A stretch of DNA of 64,000 nt from Acidobacteria bacterium UBA7540. Lineage in GTDB: Bacteria; Acidobacteriota; Terriglobia; UBA7540. Positions 44,469 through 53,608 of the stretch are shown in pieces. Where the stretch lies: contig DLMI01000129.1 in assembly GCA_002478145.1 (NCBI GenBank), positions 4,099 to 68,098 on the forward strand, in the 5' to 3' direction. Within the stretch, counting starts at the first letter, position 1. Every line of letters begins with the position of its first letter. The notes beneath the pieces were generated by a model. The model searched no databases. It was given only the letters and a program-made list of their open reading frames with translations, and was not told the origin of the DNA. The position numbers and the translations under genes were made by a program.

Positions 44469-46130
44469 ATGGCGCTCGGTGATATCTTTGTCCCAGCTTT
44501 TTGCCTCTGGTCTACGGATATGGCGATGCTGGTTCACAACGACGACGAGAGGGGCGAACTCGAGAATGTTCTCAGTTCGGGCATCTTCGCCAAAGCTCCT
44601 GGGCAGGCCAAGCTGCTCAAATACATTTGCGACGAGTACTTCCTGGGTAGGGCCGACCGAATCAAGGAATACAATCTCGCCACGGAAGCCCTGGGAAGAG
44701 CAGCGGATTTCGACCAGAACCGAGACGCCATCGTACGGGTTGAAGTCCACCGGCTTCGGAGGAAGCTGAAGGAGTATTACGAAGGCGAGGGAGCAGGGCA
44801 CGCCCTCCGCATTGTGATTGACCCCGGGCACTATGCGCCGCGATTTGTTCCTCGAGACGAAATGCCTTCGACTGAGCTGGAGGCTGATTCGGGAACTTCC
44901 GAAGTCCGCGAAAGCCAGAACTTCGAATTCCCGCAGCAGATGGGCCAGGGAGTTACAGCCGATACCAAGCCGTCGGGTCTTCATGCCTTGCCTATTGCCG
45001 TGGGAGGGCTTGTTCTTGCCGTTGTCATGGCGGGAATCCTTCTTGAATGGCGGAAGCACACGGGGGCCTTGGTAAAGGCATCGCCGGCGGCCAGTCCCTC
45101 CTCGTTGGCGGGCTCCCCGGTGGTGGCAGGAGCGTTGGACTCCGTGCGCATCCTGTGCGGTTATCCCAAGGACAAGTATATCGACCGCGCGGGAAATTCC
45201 TGGCTGGGTGACCGGTATTATTCCGGGGGCGGGACGGCCAGCCAGCCGCCGCAATTTGTGGCGCGCGCGCCGGATATGACGCTGTACCAGACCTTCCGCT
45301 CGGGGAATTTCTCCTACCATATTCCGCTCAAACCCGGCAACTACGAGCTGCATCTGTACTTTGTGGAGACGCACTATGGGCCCGGAAGCCTCTCCGGCGG
45401 CGGGGAAGCCAGCCGCCTGTTCGATGTTCTGCTGAACGGGAAGCCCTTACTCCGGATCTTCGACATCATCAAAGACGCCGGGGGGAATAACATCGGGGAT
45501 GAGCGAGTTTTCAAAGACGTGACCCCGGCTGCGGACGGCTATCTGCATTTGAGCTTTCAGGCGCTCATCGACTCGCCGATTCTGAATGCGATCGAAATCG
45601 AGCCGGCGCCAGCGGGGGAAATCAATCCCATACGCATCGTGGCTCAGAATAATTCCTACACCGACCACGCGGGCAACATCTGGAGTCCCGACCGCTATTA
45701 CAGCGGCGGGCAACTGGCCGTGCATATTACTGCTAAGCCGGTCAGCCGAACCTCGGATCCCAGCCTTTACTCCGCTGAGCGGTACGGCCATTTCAGTTAC
45801 GCGATTCCGGTCGCCCCGGGCAAATACAGAGTCACGCTACGATTTGCGGAGACTTATTGGGGTGTCGAGAACCGGATTCCCAGTTTGCCTGACCAGAATG
45901 GTTCGCTGGAGGGTGGAGCCGGGAGTCGGGTCTTCGATGTCTACTGCAACGGGGTGGTCCTGCTTCGCAACTTCGACATCTTCAACGCGGCGGGTGGGCC
46001 CTTCATCGCAGTGGAGAAGACGTTTGATAACCTCGAGCCCAATGCTGAAGGCAAGCTTATGCTGGCTTTCGTTCCTGTGAAGGATTATGCGAGCGTGACT
46101 GCTTTGGAAGTCGTCAATGAACCCCATTAA
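44469..46130 (+). CDS. Membrane regulator-like protein with two malectin-type carbohydrate-binding domains
   Basis: 553 aa from the ATG at 44469; ATGs at 44520 and 44526 are alternatives, and none has a Shine-Dalgarno site. The cytoplasmic part (about 25-115) is the domain ELENVLSSGIFAKAPGQAKLLKYICDE... with IVRVEVHRLRRKLKEYY, a helical, regulator-like module frequent in Acidobacteriota. A TM helix lies at about 173-193. Outside are two malectin-like beta domains: about 222-375 (RAGNSWLGDRYYSGG, HIPLKPGNYELHLYFVETHYG) and 383-552 (HAGNIWSPDRYYSGG, FAETYWG). It probably senses sugars and signals inward; the divergent TonB-type receptor is a likely target. Confidence 0.8.
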   Translation: MALGDIFVPAFCLWSTDMAMLVHNDDERGELENVLSSGIFAKAPGQAKLLKYICDEYFLGRADRIKEYNLATEALGRAADFDQNRDAIVRVEVHRLRRKLKEYYEGEGAGHALRIVIDPGHYAPRFVPRDEMPSTELEADSGTSEVRESQNFEFPQQMGQGVTADTKPSGLHALPIAVGGLVLAVVMAGILLEWRKHTGALVKASPAASPSSLAGSPVVAGALDSVRILCGYPKDKYIDRAGNSWLGDRYYSGGGTASQPPQFVARAPDMTLYQTFRSGNFSYHIPLKPGNYELHLYFVETHYGPGSLSGGGEASRLFDVLLNGKPLLRIFDIIKDAGGNNIGDERVFKDVTPAADGYLHLSFQALIDSPILNAIEIEPAPAGEINPIRIVAQNNSYTDHAGNIWSPDRYYSGGQLAVHITAKPVSRTSDPSLYSAERYGHFSYAIPVAPGKYRVTLRFAETYWGVENRIPSLPDQNGSLEGGAGSRVFDVYCNGVVLLRNFDIFNAAGGPFIAVEKTFDNLEPNAEGKLMLAFVPVKDYASVTALEVVNEPH

Positions 46131-46169
46131 AGCCCGTCAATGCCAATCGGTGCACCAATTAGCGCACCT

Positions 46170-47009
46170 TCAGATCGTCGTCGCGCGTAGGATATGGCCG
46201 CCCTTGCTGGGAAGAGTGCTCACCTGGTTTGGAAAGAAGCGGGCGGCTATCTGGGGAGGCCCCAAGTCCTCGACCTCAGAGTACCCGAGTGCCATGAGTT
46301 TGGCTCGGAGCTCGTCCGCTTCGAAGTAGTTCAGCCAGGCTTCGCCCAACTCGGCGACGTGCGTCGCGCGCCTCTCGTGGCTGATGCGCGCTTCCGCCGA
46401 CAATGAAGCCGGAGGATCGCTGTAGTCGAAAACGACGTGTGCGCCATTCGGAAGACTCGCGATGAAGCGGAGGGTCGACCATACAGCTTCCTCGGTCAGG
46501 TAAGGCACGACGCCCAGCCAAGTGAAGAAGGTCTGCTGCGCCGAATCAAAACCAGCGGCCGCTAAGCCCTCGGCCAAAGTCTGGTGTTCGAAATCGATGG
46601 GAGCGAAGGTCAGCGAGCTCGGTATGGGGATAGCGGCATCTGCGAGGCGTTGGCGTTTCCAGGCCTGCGTAGTTGGATGGTCAACTTCGAAGATGCGCAG
46701 CCGGTCCCGCAATGTGGTGCGATAGGCATAAGTGTCCAGTCCCGCGCCGAGCGCTACAACTTGACGCACACCGCGTTCAACAGCAGCCGCTAAAGCATCC
46801 TCCGCGAAGCGCGTTCTCACGGCGATGAAAATTCGCATCCTTCGTCCAGAGGGTCGCTCCTCAACCTTGCGCACTACGGTCTCGGCGTCTTCGCCCAGGA
46901 TACGCAGAGCAAGTGGATCGGCGAAGATGCGACCCTGTTCTAGGACCTGATGAGCGGCACGGTGAGCGGCTGCGGCCCAGGCCGTCCGGCTTGGCTTTCC
47001 CAATTGCAC
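46170..47009 (-). CDS. Class I SAM-dependent methyltransferase, leucine carboxyl methyltransferase family
   Basis: 279 aa. Matches the LCMT/PPM1-like family of bacteria: QGRIFADPLALRIL, RTRFAEDAL, the SAM loop VVALGAGLDTYAYR, FEVDHPTTQAWKRQRL, FFTWLGVVPYLTEEAV, HVVFDYSDP. The substrate is not predictable; some relatives act in natural-product pathways. It is a lone gene, convergent with the malectin regulator (39-bp gap). Confidence 0.9.
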   Translation of the reverse strand: MQLGKPSRTAWAAAAHRAAHQVLEQGRIFADPLALRILGEDAETVVRKVEERPSGRRMRIFIAVRTRFAEDALAAAVERGVRQVVALGAGLDTYAYRTTLRDRLRIFEVDHPTTQAWKRQRLADAAIPIPSSLTFAPIDFEHQTLAEGLAAAGFDSAQQTFFTWLGVVPYLTEEAVWSTLRFIASLPNGAHVVFDYSDPPASLSAEARISHERRATHVAELGEAWLNYFEADELRAKLMALGYSEVEDLGPPQIAARFFPNQVSTLPSKGGHILRATTI

Positions 47010-47167
47010 GAATAAAGCTTACTACATCTCAGAAGTTATCTTGCGTGGTCGCTCAAATCCCATTGCCATTGCGCCTGCACAACGTGCAGGGTTGCCGGAT
47101 ACGAATCGGGTCTTGTCATTATTGAGTGTTGCACAATAGAGTGACACAGGAAGACGAGCGTCACTCG

Positions 47168-49477
47168 TTATTGAGTAGCCTGACTGGGCTTCGCTTCGAG
47201 ATCCAAAATCAGCAATGACATCGGGTTTTGCCACACGCGGCAGATTGGGTCCGCTGACCGCTGGAGCGGCGGATTGCTTATTTTGGACTTAGTCGAATAG
47301 AAAAAAGTACCGTCTGCGTAACGGTATTCGTATAGAGGGGTTATACCCGAGGTTTTCTTCCATGTCACACCCGACTGGTCAGCCTTGCCCTCCCAGGTCC
47401 CGCTCTTACCCGTGTTTATCTCCGTCCAATCACCGATGAGCTTTCCACCCCGGAGACGGCCAACGATGCGGTAGCGGTCATCCCCTTGTTTTAGCCGGAA
47501 CTCAATTCGGCCTTCCCGGTATGTCCCTTCCGTAATCTCATCTTGATCGAGATGCCCCCGAACGATCTCGCCTTCCACTCTGATCTCCAAGGTGAATGGA
47601 AACTCGGAACCTTCTGAGTCGCGGGCCGTGCAGTTCCAAGTTCCCGCAATCATTTCGCCGGATTCCTCCTGTTTCGCCGACAATGCATAAAAGAGCGGTT
47701 GACCGTACGTGGTTTTTGCCGGTGGCTCAAGGCTCAGGATCATGCCGCGCCTACTCATGGTCGCGAATACAGGAACGAGCCCCTCGCGCTGTCGGTCCGG
47801 CGACAGCGCAAAAAAGCCGATCTCCTTGATGTTCTGCCACTCGTTCCGGGATTCAACGCCTTCGCGCAACAGATAACGCGTAAGTCCGTCGGCGCTGGTG
47901 ACCTGATAAACCGGCACGGGAAGGAACAGACGCGGGTCGTCGAGCGCAAGCCGGTACATGATCTGGTTGTAGTTGTACCGTGGCGTCTTCACCGGCGTGT
48001 TGGAGAAGAAGTCCGTGTACGTCGCTTCAAAATAAATGAGCCTTCCGTTTTGCTGGGCAAAGAACGGATGCTGTACTGGCAAGTAAAATGCGTAGCGGTC
48101 ATGCATCACAACCTTCGCCGAGTAGACCCACGGGCCAAGCGGAGTGTCGCCCTCGGCGTACCAGATTTCTCCAACGTGCCCCTGCACCAGCATGATCCAG
48201 CGCTTCCGGTAGCTGTTCCACTCCACCGTGGCGCCGAAAGGCGCAATCGGAGCTCCGGTCTCGAAGTCGCGGAGCTGGATCAATCCCTCTTGCGCCTTCA
48301 TCTTCCCGGCTGCGATGAGCGCTTGTTGCTGTTTGTAATTCAGAGGAGGGGTGTCGCGCTTCCAGCCGCAAACCAAGCGGCCATCGGGGCCGCGCTCCAG
48401 GCTGGCATCGTTCTTGTCCACGCGCGTGCCTTGCACCAGGCAGGTGTACCCTTCGTACTCAGACGGATGCATCAGGTGCGCGAGGTCCGCCTGGACACGC
48501 GCTCCCGGAGCAGACTCGGAAGGAAAATACTGATAGTCGTGGCCGCCGCTTCTGACACGGAACGGGCGGCCTTCCAGACGCAACTGCGCATTGAGATCCA
48601 ATTGCAGAATCGGCTCAAATCTCTGCGTGTCGTCATTGAATAGCACCAGCGTGCGCTCCAGCTCTTCGCCCAGATTCTTCATCCTCCGGCACTCACCGGC
48701 CAGGCGTTCCCGGCCGTTTGCATCGTTGACCAGCCCCGCCCAGAAGAGCCACTCCAGGCCATCCCCGGTTGTCGGACACATGGCTCTGCTGAATCCTGTG
48801 CTGTCGACGAAATACCGCAGATTCACGCCCCGGCTCGGATCCAGTCCTCCGCGACCCGGCAGTTCTGAGACCGCGCCCGACTCCGCAAAATTTCCGAGAG
48901 GATAGGAGACCTTACTTGTGTCCCCGAAGAACCAATACAACTTGCCGTGGTAGGGAACGGCCTGCGCGCCGTCCTGCCCCGCGATCTGGGCATTCAGCAT
49001 AGGCTGCTGAATGGGAACCCGCTCGCCCACTAGGACGCTGTCGCGATAGATGCCTTCGCCGGTGAGGCGATAGAGCCGCTCCGCCACATTGAGGCGCTTG
49101 ATCTTGAGCACAGCCGTTCCGCCCGGAGTGGTCTGCAGGCTTACTCCGCGATTTCCCAGCCAGTCCTGCGGGTACTCATATCCGTGGCTCTGAATGGAAA
49201 ACCACACAGCCTGGTTCATCAAACCCGGTTCATAAAAGGCGACGATACCGTTGCTGTCGGTGTAGTAGGAGATTTCACTCGTCGTGCGAAGCTCAACCAG
49301 TGGTACGCCGCGCCCTGTGTCCTGATCAACTACGACGATCTTGAAGTAGTCGGCGAGCTGCTGGGCAGCACTTGCCTGAAAAACCAGCGCAAGCAAAATC
49401 GAAAACAAAAGGCACTCAGTCCCTGCTCTCCGCCAACGGGAGGCTGGTTCCTTACTCGGGCTCTGCGCTCTGTCCAT
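47168..49477 (-). CDS. Large secreted protein of unknown function, propeller-like
   Basis: 769 aa from the ATG at 49477. An Arg-rich start leads to a signal segment (CLLFSILLALVFQASAAQ). Residues about 45-120 look like a carboxypeptidase-regulatory beta domain (VVDQDTGRGVPLVELRTT). The central region has repeated beta-strand motifs (YHGKLYWFFGDTS, RWIMLVQGHVGEIWYAE, LIYFEATYT) reminiscent of five-bladed glycosidase-type propellers (GH43/DUF4185). The C-terminal 120 residues include a small barrel (AGTWNCTARDSEGSEFPFTLEI, GKSGTWEGKAD). No catalytic set could be assigned. Confidence 0.75.
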   Translation of the reverse strand: MDRAQSPSKEPASRWRRAGTECLLFSILLALVFQASAAQQLADYFKIVVVDQDTGRGVPLVELRTTSEISYYTDSNGIVAFYEPGLMNQAVWFSIQSHGYEYPQDWLGNRGVSLQTTPGGTAVLKIKRLNVAERLYRLTGEGIYRDSVLVGERVPIQQPMLNAQIAGQDGAQAVPYHGKLYWFFGDTSKVSYPLGNFAESGAVSELPGRGGLDPSRGVNLRYFVDSTGFSRAMCPTTGDGLEWLFWAGLVNDANGRERLAGECRRMKNLGEELERTLVLFNDDTQRFEPILQLDLNAQLRLEGRPFRVRSGGHDYQYFPSESAPGARVQADLAHLMHPSEYEGYTCLVQGTRVDKNDASLERGPDGRLVCGWKRDTPPLNYKQQQALIAAGKMKAQEGLIQLRDFETGAPIAPFGATVEWNSYRKRWIMLVQGHVGEIWYAEGDTPLGPWVYSAKVVMHDRYAFYLPVQHPFFAQQNGRLIYFEATYTDFFSNTPVKTPRYNYNQIMYRLALDDPRLFLPVPVYQVTSADGLTRYLLREGVESRNEWQNIKEIGFFALSPDRQREGLVPVFATMSRRGMILSLEPPAKTTYGQPLFYALSAKQEESGEMIAGTWNCTARDSEGSEFPFTLEIRVEGEIVRGHLDQDEITEGTYREGRIEFRLKQGDDRYRIVGRLRGGKLIGDWTEINTGKSGTWEGKADQSGVTWKKTSGITPLYEYRYADGTFFYSTKSKISNPPLQRSADPICRVWQNPMSLLILDLEAKPSQATQ

Positions 49478-50001
49478 GGACTCAGGTCTCTGTGATCTTA
49501 CCAACAGACCGGGACTCCTGCCCCGTCGTTCCAGCTTCGGAAGAAATCTTTACCCAACCGCCCTCTGCCAAAGAAGCGCCGGGAACTGAAGAGTCTTCGA
49601 CAATGCCTTGCTTTTGTCAACTTTCTCACCGCTCACGGATAGTTGGAACTCAAACCGGAGGGGTTCCCTGGGTCCCATCATCGGTTGACCGGTTCTTATG
49701 TCTACCACTGTTTTGGCTGCGAAGCGCTGGGGAGTCACCGGAGAGTGGACGGGGATTCATGGCCGACCGGTCCACCTCCAGACAGGGGCGCTTGTGATCC
49801 TGGTCGCGGCGTTGTTCACCCTAGGCTCAGGGAGCAGGTTGTGATGCTTTTTGATTCTTCGTAAAGGAATCGTACTCTGCCACGGACTCCTGGAACAATG
49901 AAGTGAAGAATGTAGGTCTACAGAGCTGGTTGCTCGGAGAAAGCGAGTGGCCAATTCCCCTCACGGTACCCCGAATCATTCAGGGCGCCGGATGCAAATC
50001 G
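49478..50001. other. Spacer without a convincing gene
   Basis: About 520 bp. Short frames exist on both strands but lack ribosome-binding sites and recognisable motifs. The sequence may be degraded coding DNA; nothing identifiable remains. Confidence 0.45.
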
Positions 50002-50322
50002 TCACACGAGGAAGCGGGAGCGGATACTTTCCTGCACGGTGGGACTGCGACGCATAAGCCATTCCCCAACCTCAGCAGAGGCCTCAAGAAGCATGTTGAA
50101 AACAGCCCCTGCAAACCGGAGGCAGGCGGCGAGAACCTTCACACCCAGCCAGACCACCAAATGCTGCACCGCCCTTGCGGGGTCTCGAAGTTCGAAACTG
50201 AGGCGGTAGTGTGGCCTGTCCGTACGATACCTCATCAGGACCATCCCCGCATAAATGGCTCCGGCTGCAACAGCCACCCACTTCAACAAGTGGCCAAACA
50301 CGAGGCTCAAATACGTAACCAT
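50002..50322 (-). CDS. Small membrane-associated protein, unknown
   Basis: 106 aa from the ATG at 50322, with AAAGG about 11 bases upstream; an alternative ATG lies at 50355. One hydrophobic helix at the start (LLKWVAVAAGAIYAGMVLM), a second amphipathic or membrane helix (VVWLGVKVLAACLRFAGAVF), and a basic C-terminus (RRSPTVQESIRSRFLV). Divergent from the gene at 50429. No family recognised. Confidence 0.5.
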   Translation of the reverse strand: MVTYLSLVFGHLLKWVAVAAGAIYAGMVLMRYRTDRPHYRLSFELRDPARAVQHLVVWLGVKVLAACLRFAGAVFNMLLEASAEVGEWLMRRSPTVQESIRSRFLV

Positions 50323-50428
50323 TTTCTCGTTTACCTTTCCTTTCTTCAAGACCACTTCTACTAACTTAGATTCGAGTTGGCCGAAAAGGATTCATTGTCT
50401 TATCGAACAATAGTTGGTTGTTTTTCAT

Positions 50429-50755
50429 ATGGTTAGATCCGCCTCCTCCGACTCGTGGCATGTGGTTTGCTTGCTGGACGGCGACGCGCCTCCGAAATCC
50501 AATCTGAACGATAAAGTGTTCGCCACACTTCCGCGCCGAGTGTCGGCTGCCGCATTGGAAAAGACAGTCGAGAGGGCGTTCGAGAATCTGCGCTCACGGG
50601 AAGAAAGCCGTAAGACACGGCAGGAACTGCGGCCTGTCGCCTCCGATCCTGGGACCTTGAACAAAATCGGCGTGGCGCTGTCCCGACCGCTTGACGATGG
50701 GGCTATTGCAGGGTATATTTGTCCCTATCCCAAACAAAACGGGAATCCCAGCTAA
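50429..50755 (+). CDS. Hypothetical protein
   Basis: 108 aa from the ATG at 50429 (a TTG at 50414 is also open). No ribosome-binding site is obvious. The middle is a charged helix (ALEKTVERAFENLRSREESRKTRQEL). It ends 15 bp before a gene with a strong ribosome-binding site on the same strand, so the two may be co-transcribed. No family recognised. Confidence 0.4.
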   Translation: MVRSASSDSWHVVCLLDGDAPPKSNLNDKVFATLPRRVSAAALEKTVERAFENLRSREESRKTRQELRPVASDPGTLNKIGVALSRPLDDGAIAGYICPYPKQNGNPS

Positions 50756-50770
50756 ACAAGGAGGAGGACT

Positions 50771-51172
50771 ATGCTCGGAGAACTGATTTCTGAGTCGCGC
50801 GGAAAGCGGACGGCAAGGCGAGTGCTTTCGGCGAGCCCTGGATTCAAGGTTGAAGTGTCATTCGAGGCCGACGGAAAGCTCCTGGGGATGGGTGCCCGCA
50901 CTATCGCAACCTACTGGTCAGAAGCGAGGCCTGACGGAAGCCTGTACGGAGAGGGACAAGCGGTCGTCATCACGCAGGATGGCGAGACCGCCACCTGGAA
51001 GGGCCAGGGCGTGGGGAAGTTCCTGGACGGCGGCGCCGTCAGTTATCGGGGCGCGGTTTACTACAGCACCGCATCTCCGAAGTTGGCGCGCCTGAACACC
51101 GTCGCCGGTGTGTTCGAGTTTGAAGTGGATGCCGACGGAAGCACTACCTCGAAGGTGTGGGAGTGGAAATAG
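50771..51172 (+). CDS. Conserved-looking hypothetical beta-rich protein
   Basis: 133 aa, with AAGGAGGAGGA 5 bases before the ATG at 50771. No signal peptide. The pattern of alternating strands (FKVEVSFEADGKLLGMG, YGEGQAVVITQDGETATWKGQGVG, VSYRGAVYYSTAS, GVFEFEVDADGSTTSKVWEWK) suggests a small antiparallel barrel, similar in feel to allene-oxide-cyclase-like or lipocalin-like barrels. Function unknown. Confidence 0.7.
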   Translation: MLGELISESRGKRTARRVLSASPGFKVEVSFEADGKLLGMGARTIATYWSEARPDGSLYGEGQAVVITQDGETATWKGQGVGKFLDGGAVSYRGAVYYSTASPKLARLNTVAGVFEFEVDADGSTTSKVWEWK

Positions 51173-51180
51173 CTGAAACT

Positions 51181-51345
51181 CGGTGACAGGCGAAAAGCGC
51201 GAAAGGGCCAGAGGCTTTGAGGGGAAGGGGATAAAACCGGACCTGCCTGGTGGAACCCTTTGAATCTCGGTCCCTTTCGCTTTTCACCCTTTTCCTTCTT
51301 TTTCCCCTCATGGGCGGCTTGTGACTTCTGCTCGTCGCTACTCGT
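51181..51345. repeat. GCGAAAAG word palindrome between convergent genes
   Basis: Left: GTGACAGGCGAAAAGCGCGAAAGGG and GAGGGGAAGGGG words. Right: CCCTTTCGCTTTTCACCC, TTTTTCCCCTC and CGTCACTG complements in reverse order. It fills the space between the small barrel gene and the transglutaminase gene and could act as a bidirectional terminator hairpin. Confidence 0.6.
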
Positions 51346-51353
51346 CACTGCGC

Positions 51354-53555
51354 TCAGGCTCTGCTGATTTCATCCAGAAGCTGGCGCAGCCGCGCTATGG
51401 GCACTTGCGCCTGACCGAAACGGAGCAGGTTGTAGAGGTGAGTAAATTCCCAGACGCCTGATCCGAGGGGCGTCCCCAACAACGATTGAGCGAACTCCCA
51501 GGGTGTTAGCGCGGCAGGCTTTCGATAGCCTTTCTTGCGCAGCGTGTTCAGCAGCCTTTGATAAGTCATGGTGGCTTGGTGCGGGCTCAGTGCGAGCTCC
51601 CGGCGTCCAAACTTCCACACCCAGAAAAACCGGATGTCGGCCAGCGAAATGCCCTTTTCGCCAGTCACCAAGGCTGCCAGGATGATCACCATTAATAAGA
51701 GCATGAAAAGCTTGTGCGACATCAGCCACGCTTCGACGACGTAGGCCACCCGCACCCCCTGATGTCTAAGCTTGTCGGTGCGATCCCGGAATTCCTGCTG
51801 GAAATCCCTGGAGGTTTGTTCCACCTGCCGCGCCAGCCGGACTTGATGGCTGAAATCGTAGTTGACAATCCACTCGCTCCAGAAAAGGTTCAAAGCATCG
51901 AGGTAATCGTCCCATGCTCCGGCGCGGATGGGATTGGGGTCCGCAGGGGTAGGATCAAACGCAATCCAGCCGTAATTCGGAAAATACACTTCCACCCAGC
52001 TATGGGCATCACGAGCGCGGACCACAAAATCCTTGCCGATACGGTTATAAGAACCCGTCTGAAAGCCATTCACCAGCCGCGAGGGGATGTTGAGCGTTCG
52101 AAGCATCACGGCCATCGAGGCGGCAAAGTATTCGCAGTATCCTGATTTGGATTTGAACAAGAAACTGACGAGGGGGTCTCCGGGCTCAATGGCTGACGGG
52201 TCGAGCGTGTACCGGAAATTGTCTCGCAGGTAATTCTCAATCGCGGTGGCGCGGTCGTAATTGTTCGTGGCAGTCGATGCGACCCTCCGGGCAAGCTCCG
52301 AAATCTTCGGGTTCAGATTGGGGAGCCGGAGATACACCAGGCGGACATCATCGGGGTATTTCGTGGAGGCGCGCTGCAACTCCCGGGCCGAAGGAAGCCC
52401 TGTCTCCGAAACCACATCGTAAGCCAGAGGCGAGAAGGCATATTGAGGGCTATGCAGGGAGCCTGTCTCATCGACATTCACCAAGTGAAACCGACCCATA
52501 ACCTCCTGGGGAATAGGGGCGGCGAAAAGCACGTCGGTGGAGAGCGCCGAGCGCAACACATGGTAGCGGAGCAGTCGCCGTGAACGGCTCTGCCAGCCCT
52601 CGAGCTGGGGCAGAACAAAGCGCTGTTCGGTGGCCTGCGTAATGGGTATTTGCTCCGTGTTGTCATTAAACCAGTGCGTGCCGTCAAAACTCGTCAAACC
52701 CACACCCCGCCATTTCACACCCTGGAATTGCCTGGGATCTCCTTCTAAGGTGACGCGCATGACAACCATAGGGGAACGCAGGATCTTCCGGATGTCTCCC
52801 ATGTTAACGGAGTCTGAGAAGCCGGTGATGTTCTGCGCCTGTGAGGAGAGCGCGGTCAAGTAGCCTGTCCGGTATCTCGGAATGACGAAAAAGAGAACCG
52901 TTGCCAAGAGAAAAATGCCGGCAGCTAAACCCACGGCCGCCCTCATCAGCGCCCCTTCGACGGCTGTCCGGTTCTGTCCAGGTTTTCGGAAAGGGCCTTC
53001 CGGCGCACGGGACGCCGACTCCATTCCTTGCTTGATTTCGTAGCTGATGAAGGTCGAGATGGCGAAGATGACGTACAGGGTGAAGAAGATCAAATAAGTG
53101 GTGCTGACCGTCAGGATAGCGCTTGCCAGCATCATCATGAAAGATAGGGTGGCGAGGTAACCGTAGTCGCGATAGGTTCGTGCCGAGAAGATTTTGACGA
53201 CGGTGGTGAACAGAATAAGGTGAACGGTCGCGGCCAGCATCCTGTCCAAAGCGCTCAGGCCCGGCGCGAAGATCAAGAAGTCGAGGGCGTAAAAGAAGAT
53301 GTAAAAGATGGAAATCCGCGTGACCGTGCGCGGCGAGAGGGAATAGTCTGCCTCGCGAGAGTAGCTCCAGAGCTTCACGGCCAGCGCGCTGGAAACCACC
53401 ACGATCGAGAGCGTGTCCAACTTGCCCGTCATCGTGAGGGTGATGAATCCCGTAGCCAGGGTCAGCAGCAGCGAAATCTCAAAGTAACGCTGCACGCTAA
53501 TGTTGGATTGAAGCCTTACCAGCTTGGCGGAATCGAGTTGTGCTGTCTTTGCCAT
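51354..53555 (-). CDS. TgpA-like membrane transglutaminase
   Basis: 733 aa from the ATG at 53555. N-terminal membrane block of five to seven helices (about 25-250). The periplasmic part (about 250-600) has the transglutaminase triad: C474 in SGYCEYFAASMAVMLR, H518 in DAHSWVEV, D534 in AFDPTP. A further TM helix lies near 630 (LFMLLLMVIILAALV), with a cytosolic DUF4129-like tail. TgpA proteins normally sit with MoxR ATPases and DUF58 proteins; here the neighbour is mutY and two VWFA proteins on the same strand. The substrate is probably a cell-envelope protein. Confidence 0.92.
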   Translation of the reverse strand: MAKTAQLDSAKLVRLQSNISVQRYFEISLLLTLATGFITLTMTGKLDTLSIVVVSSALAVKLWSYSREADYSLSPRTVTRISIFYIFFYALDFLIFAPGLSALDRMLAATVHLILFTTVVKIFSARTYRDYGYLATLSFMMMLASAILTVSTTYLIFFTLYVIFAISTFISYEIKQGMESASRAPEGPFRKPGQNRTAVEGALMRAAVGLAAGIFLLATVLFFVIPRYRTGYLTALSSQAQNITGFSDSVNMGDIRKILRSPMVVMRVTLEGDPRQFQGVKWRGVGLTSFDGTHWFNDNTEQIPITQATEQRFVLPQLEGWQSRSRRLLRYHVLRSALSTDVLFAAPIPQEVMGRFHLVNVDETGSLHSPQYAFSPLAYDVVSETGLPSARELQRASTKYPDDVRLVYLRLPNLNPKISELARRVASTATNNYDRATAIENYLRDNFRYTLDPSAIEPGDPLVSFLFKSKSGYCEYFAASMAVMLRTLNIPSRLVNGFQTGSYNRIGKDFVVRARDAHSWVEVYFPNYGWIAFDPTPADPNPIRAGAWDDYLDALNLFWSEWIVNYDFSHQVRLARQVEQTSRDFQQEFRDRTDKLRHQGVRVAYVVEAWLMSHKLFMLLLMVIILAALVTGEKGISLADIRFFWVWKFGRRELALSPHQATMTYQRLLNTLRKKGYRKPAALTPWEFAQSLLGTPLGSGVWEFTHLYNLLRFGQAQVPIARLRQLLDEISRA

Positions 53556-53608
53556 GAGCAACGTTTTGCTAGCGGATTACATTTTAGCGCAAGGCGCATT
53601 TCCGACAA

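Noticed and set aside
51181..51345. Possible small protein on the minus strand (to 51348)
   Set aside because: It is a lysine/glutamate-rich reading of the word palindrome and overlaps the end of the barrel gene; no start site.
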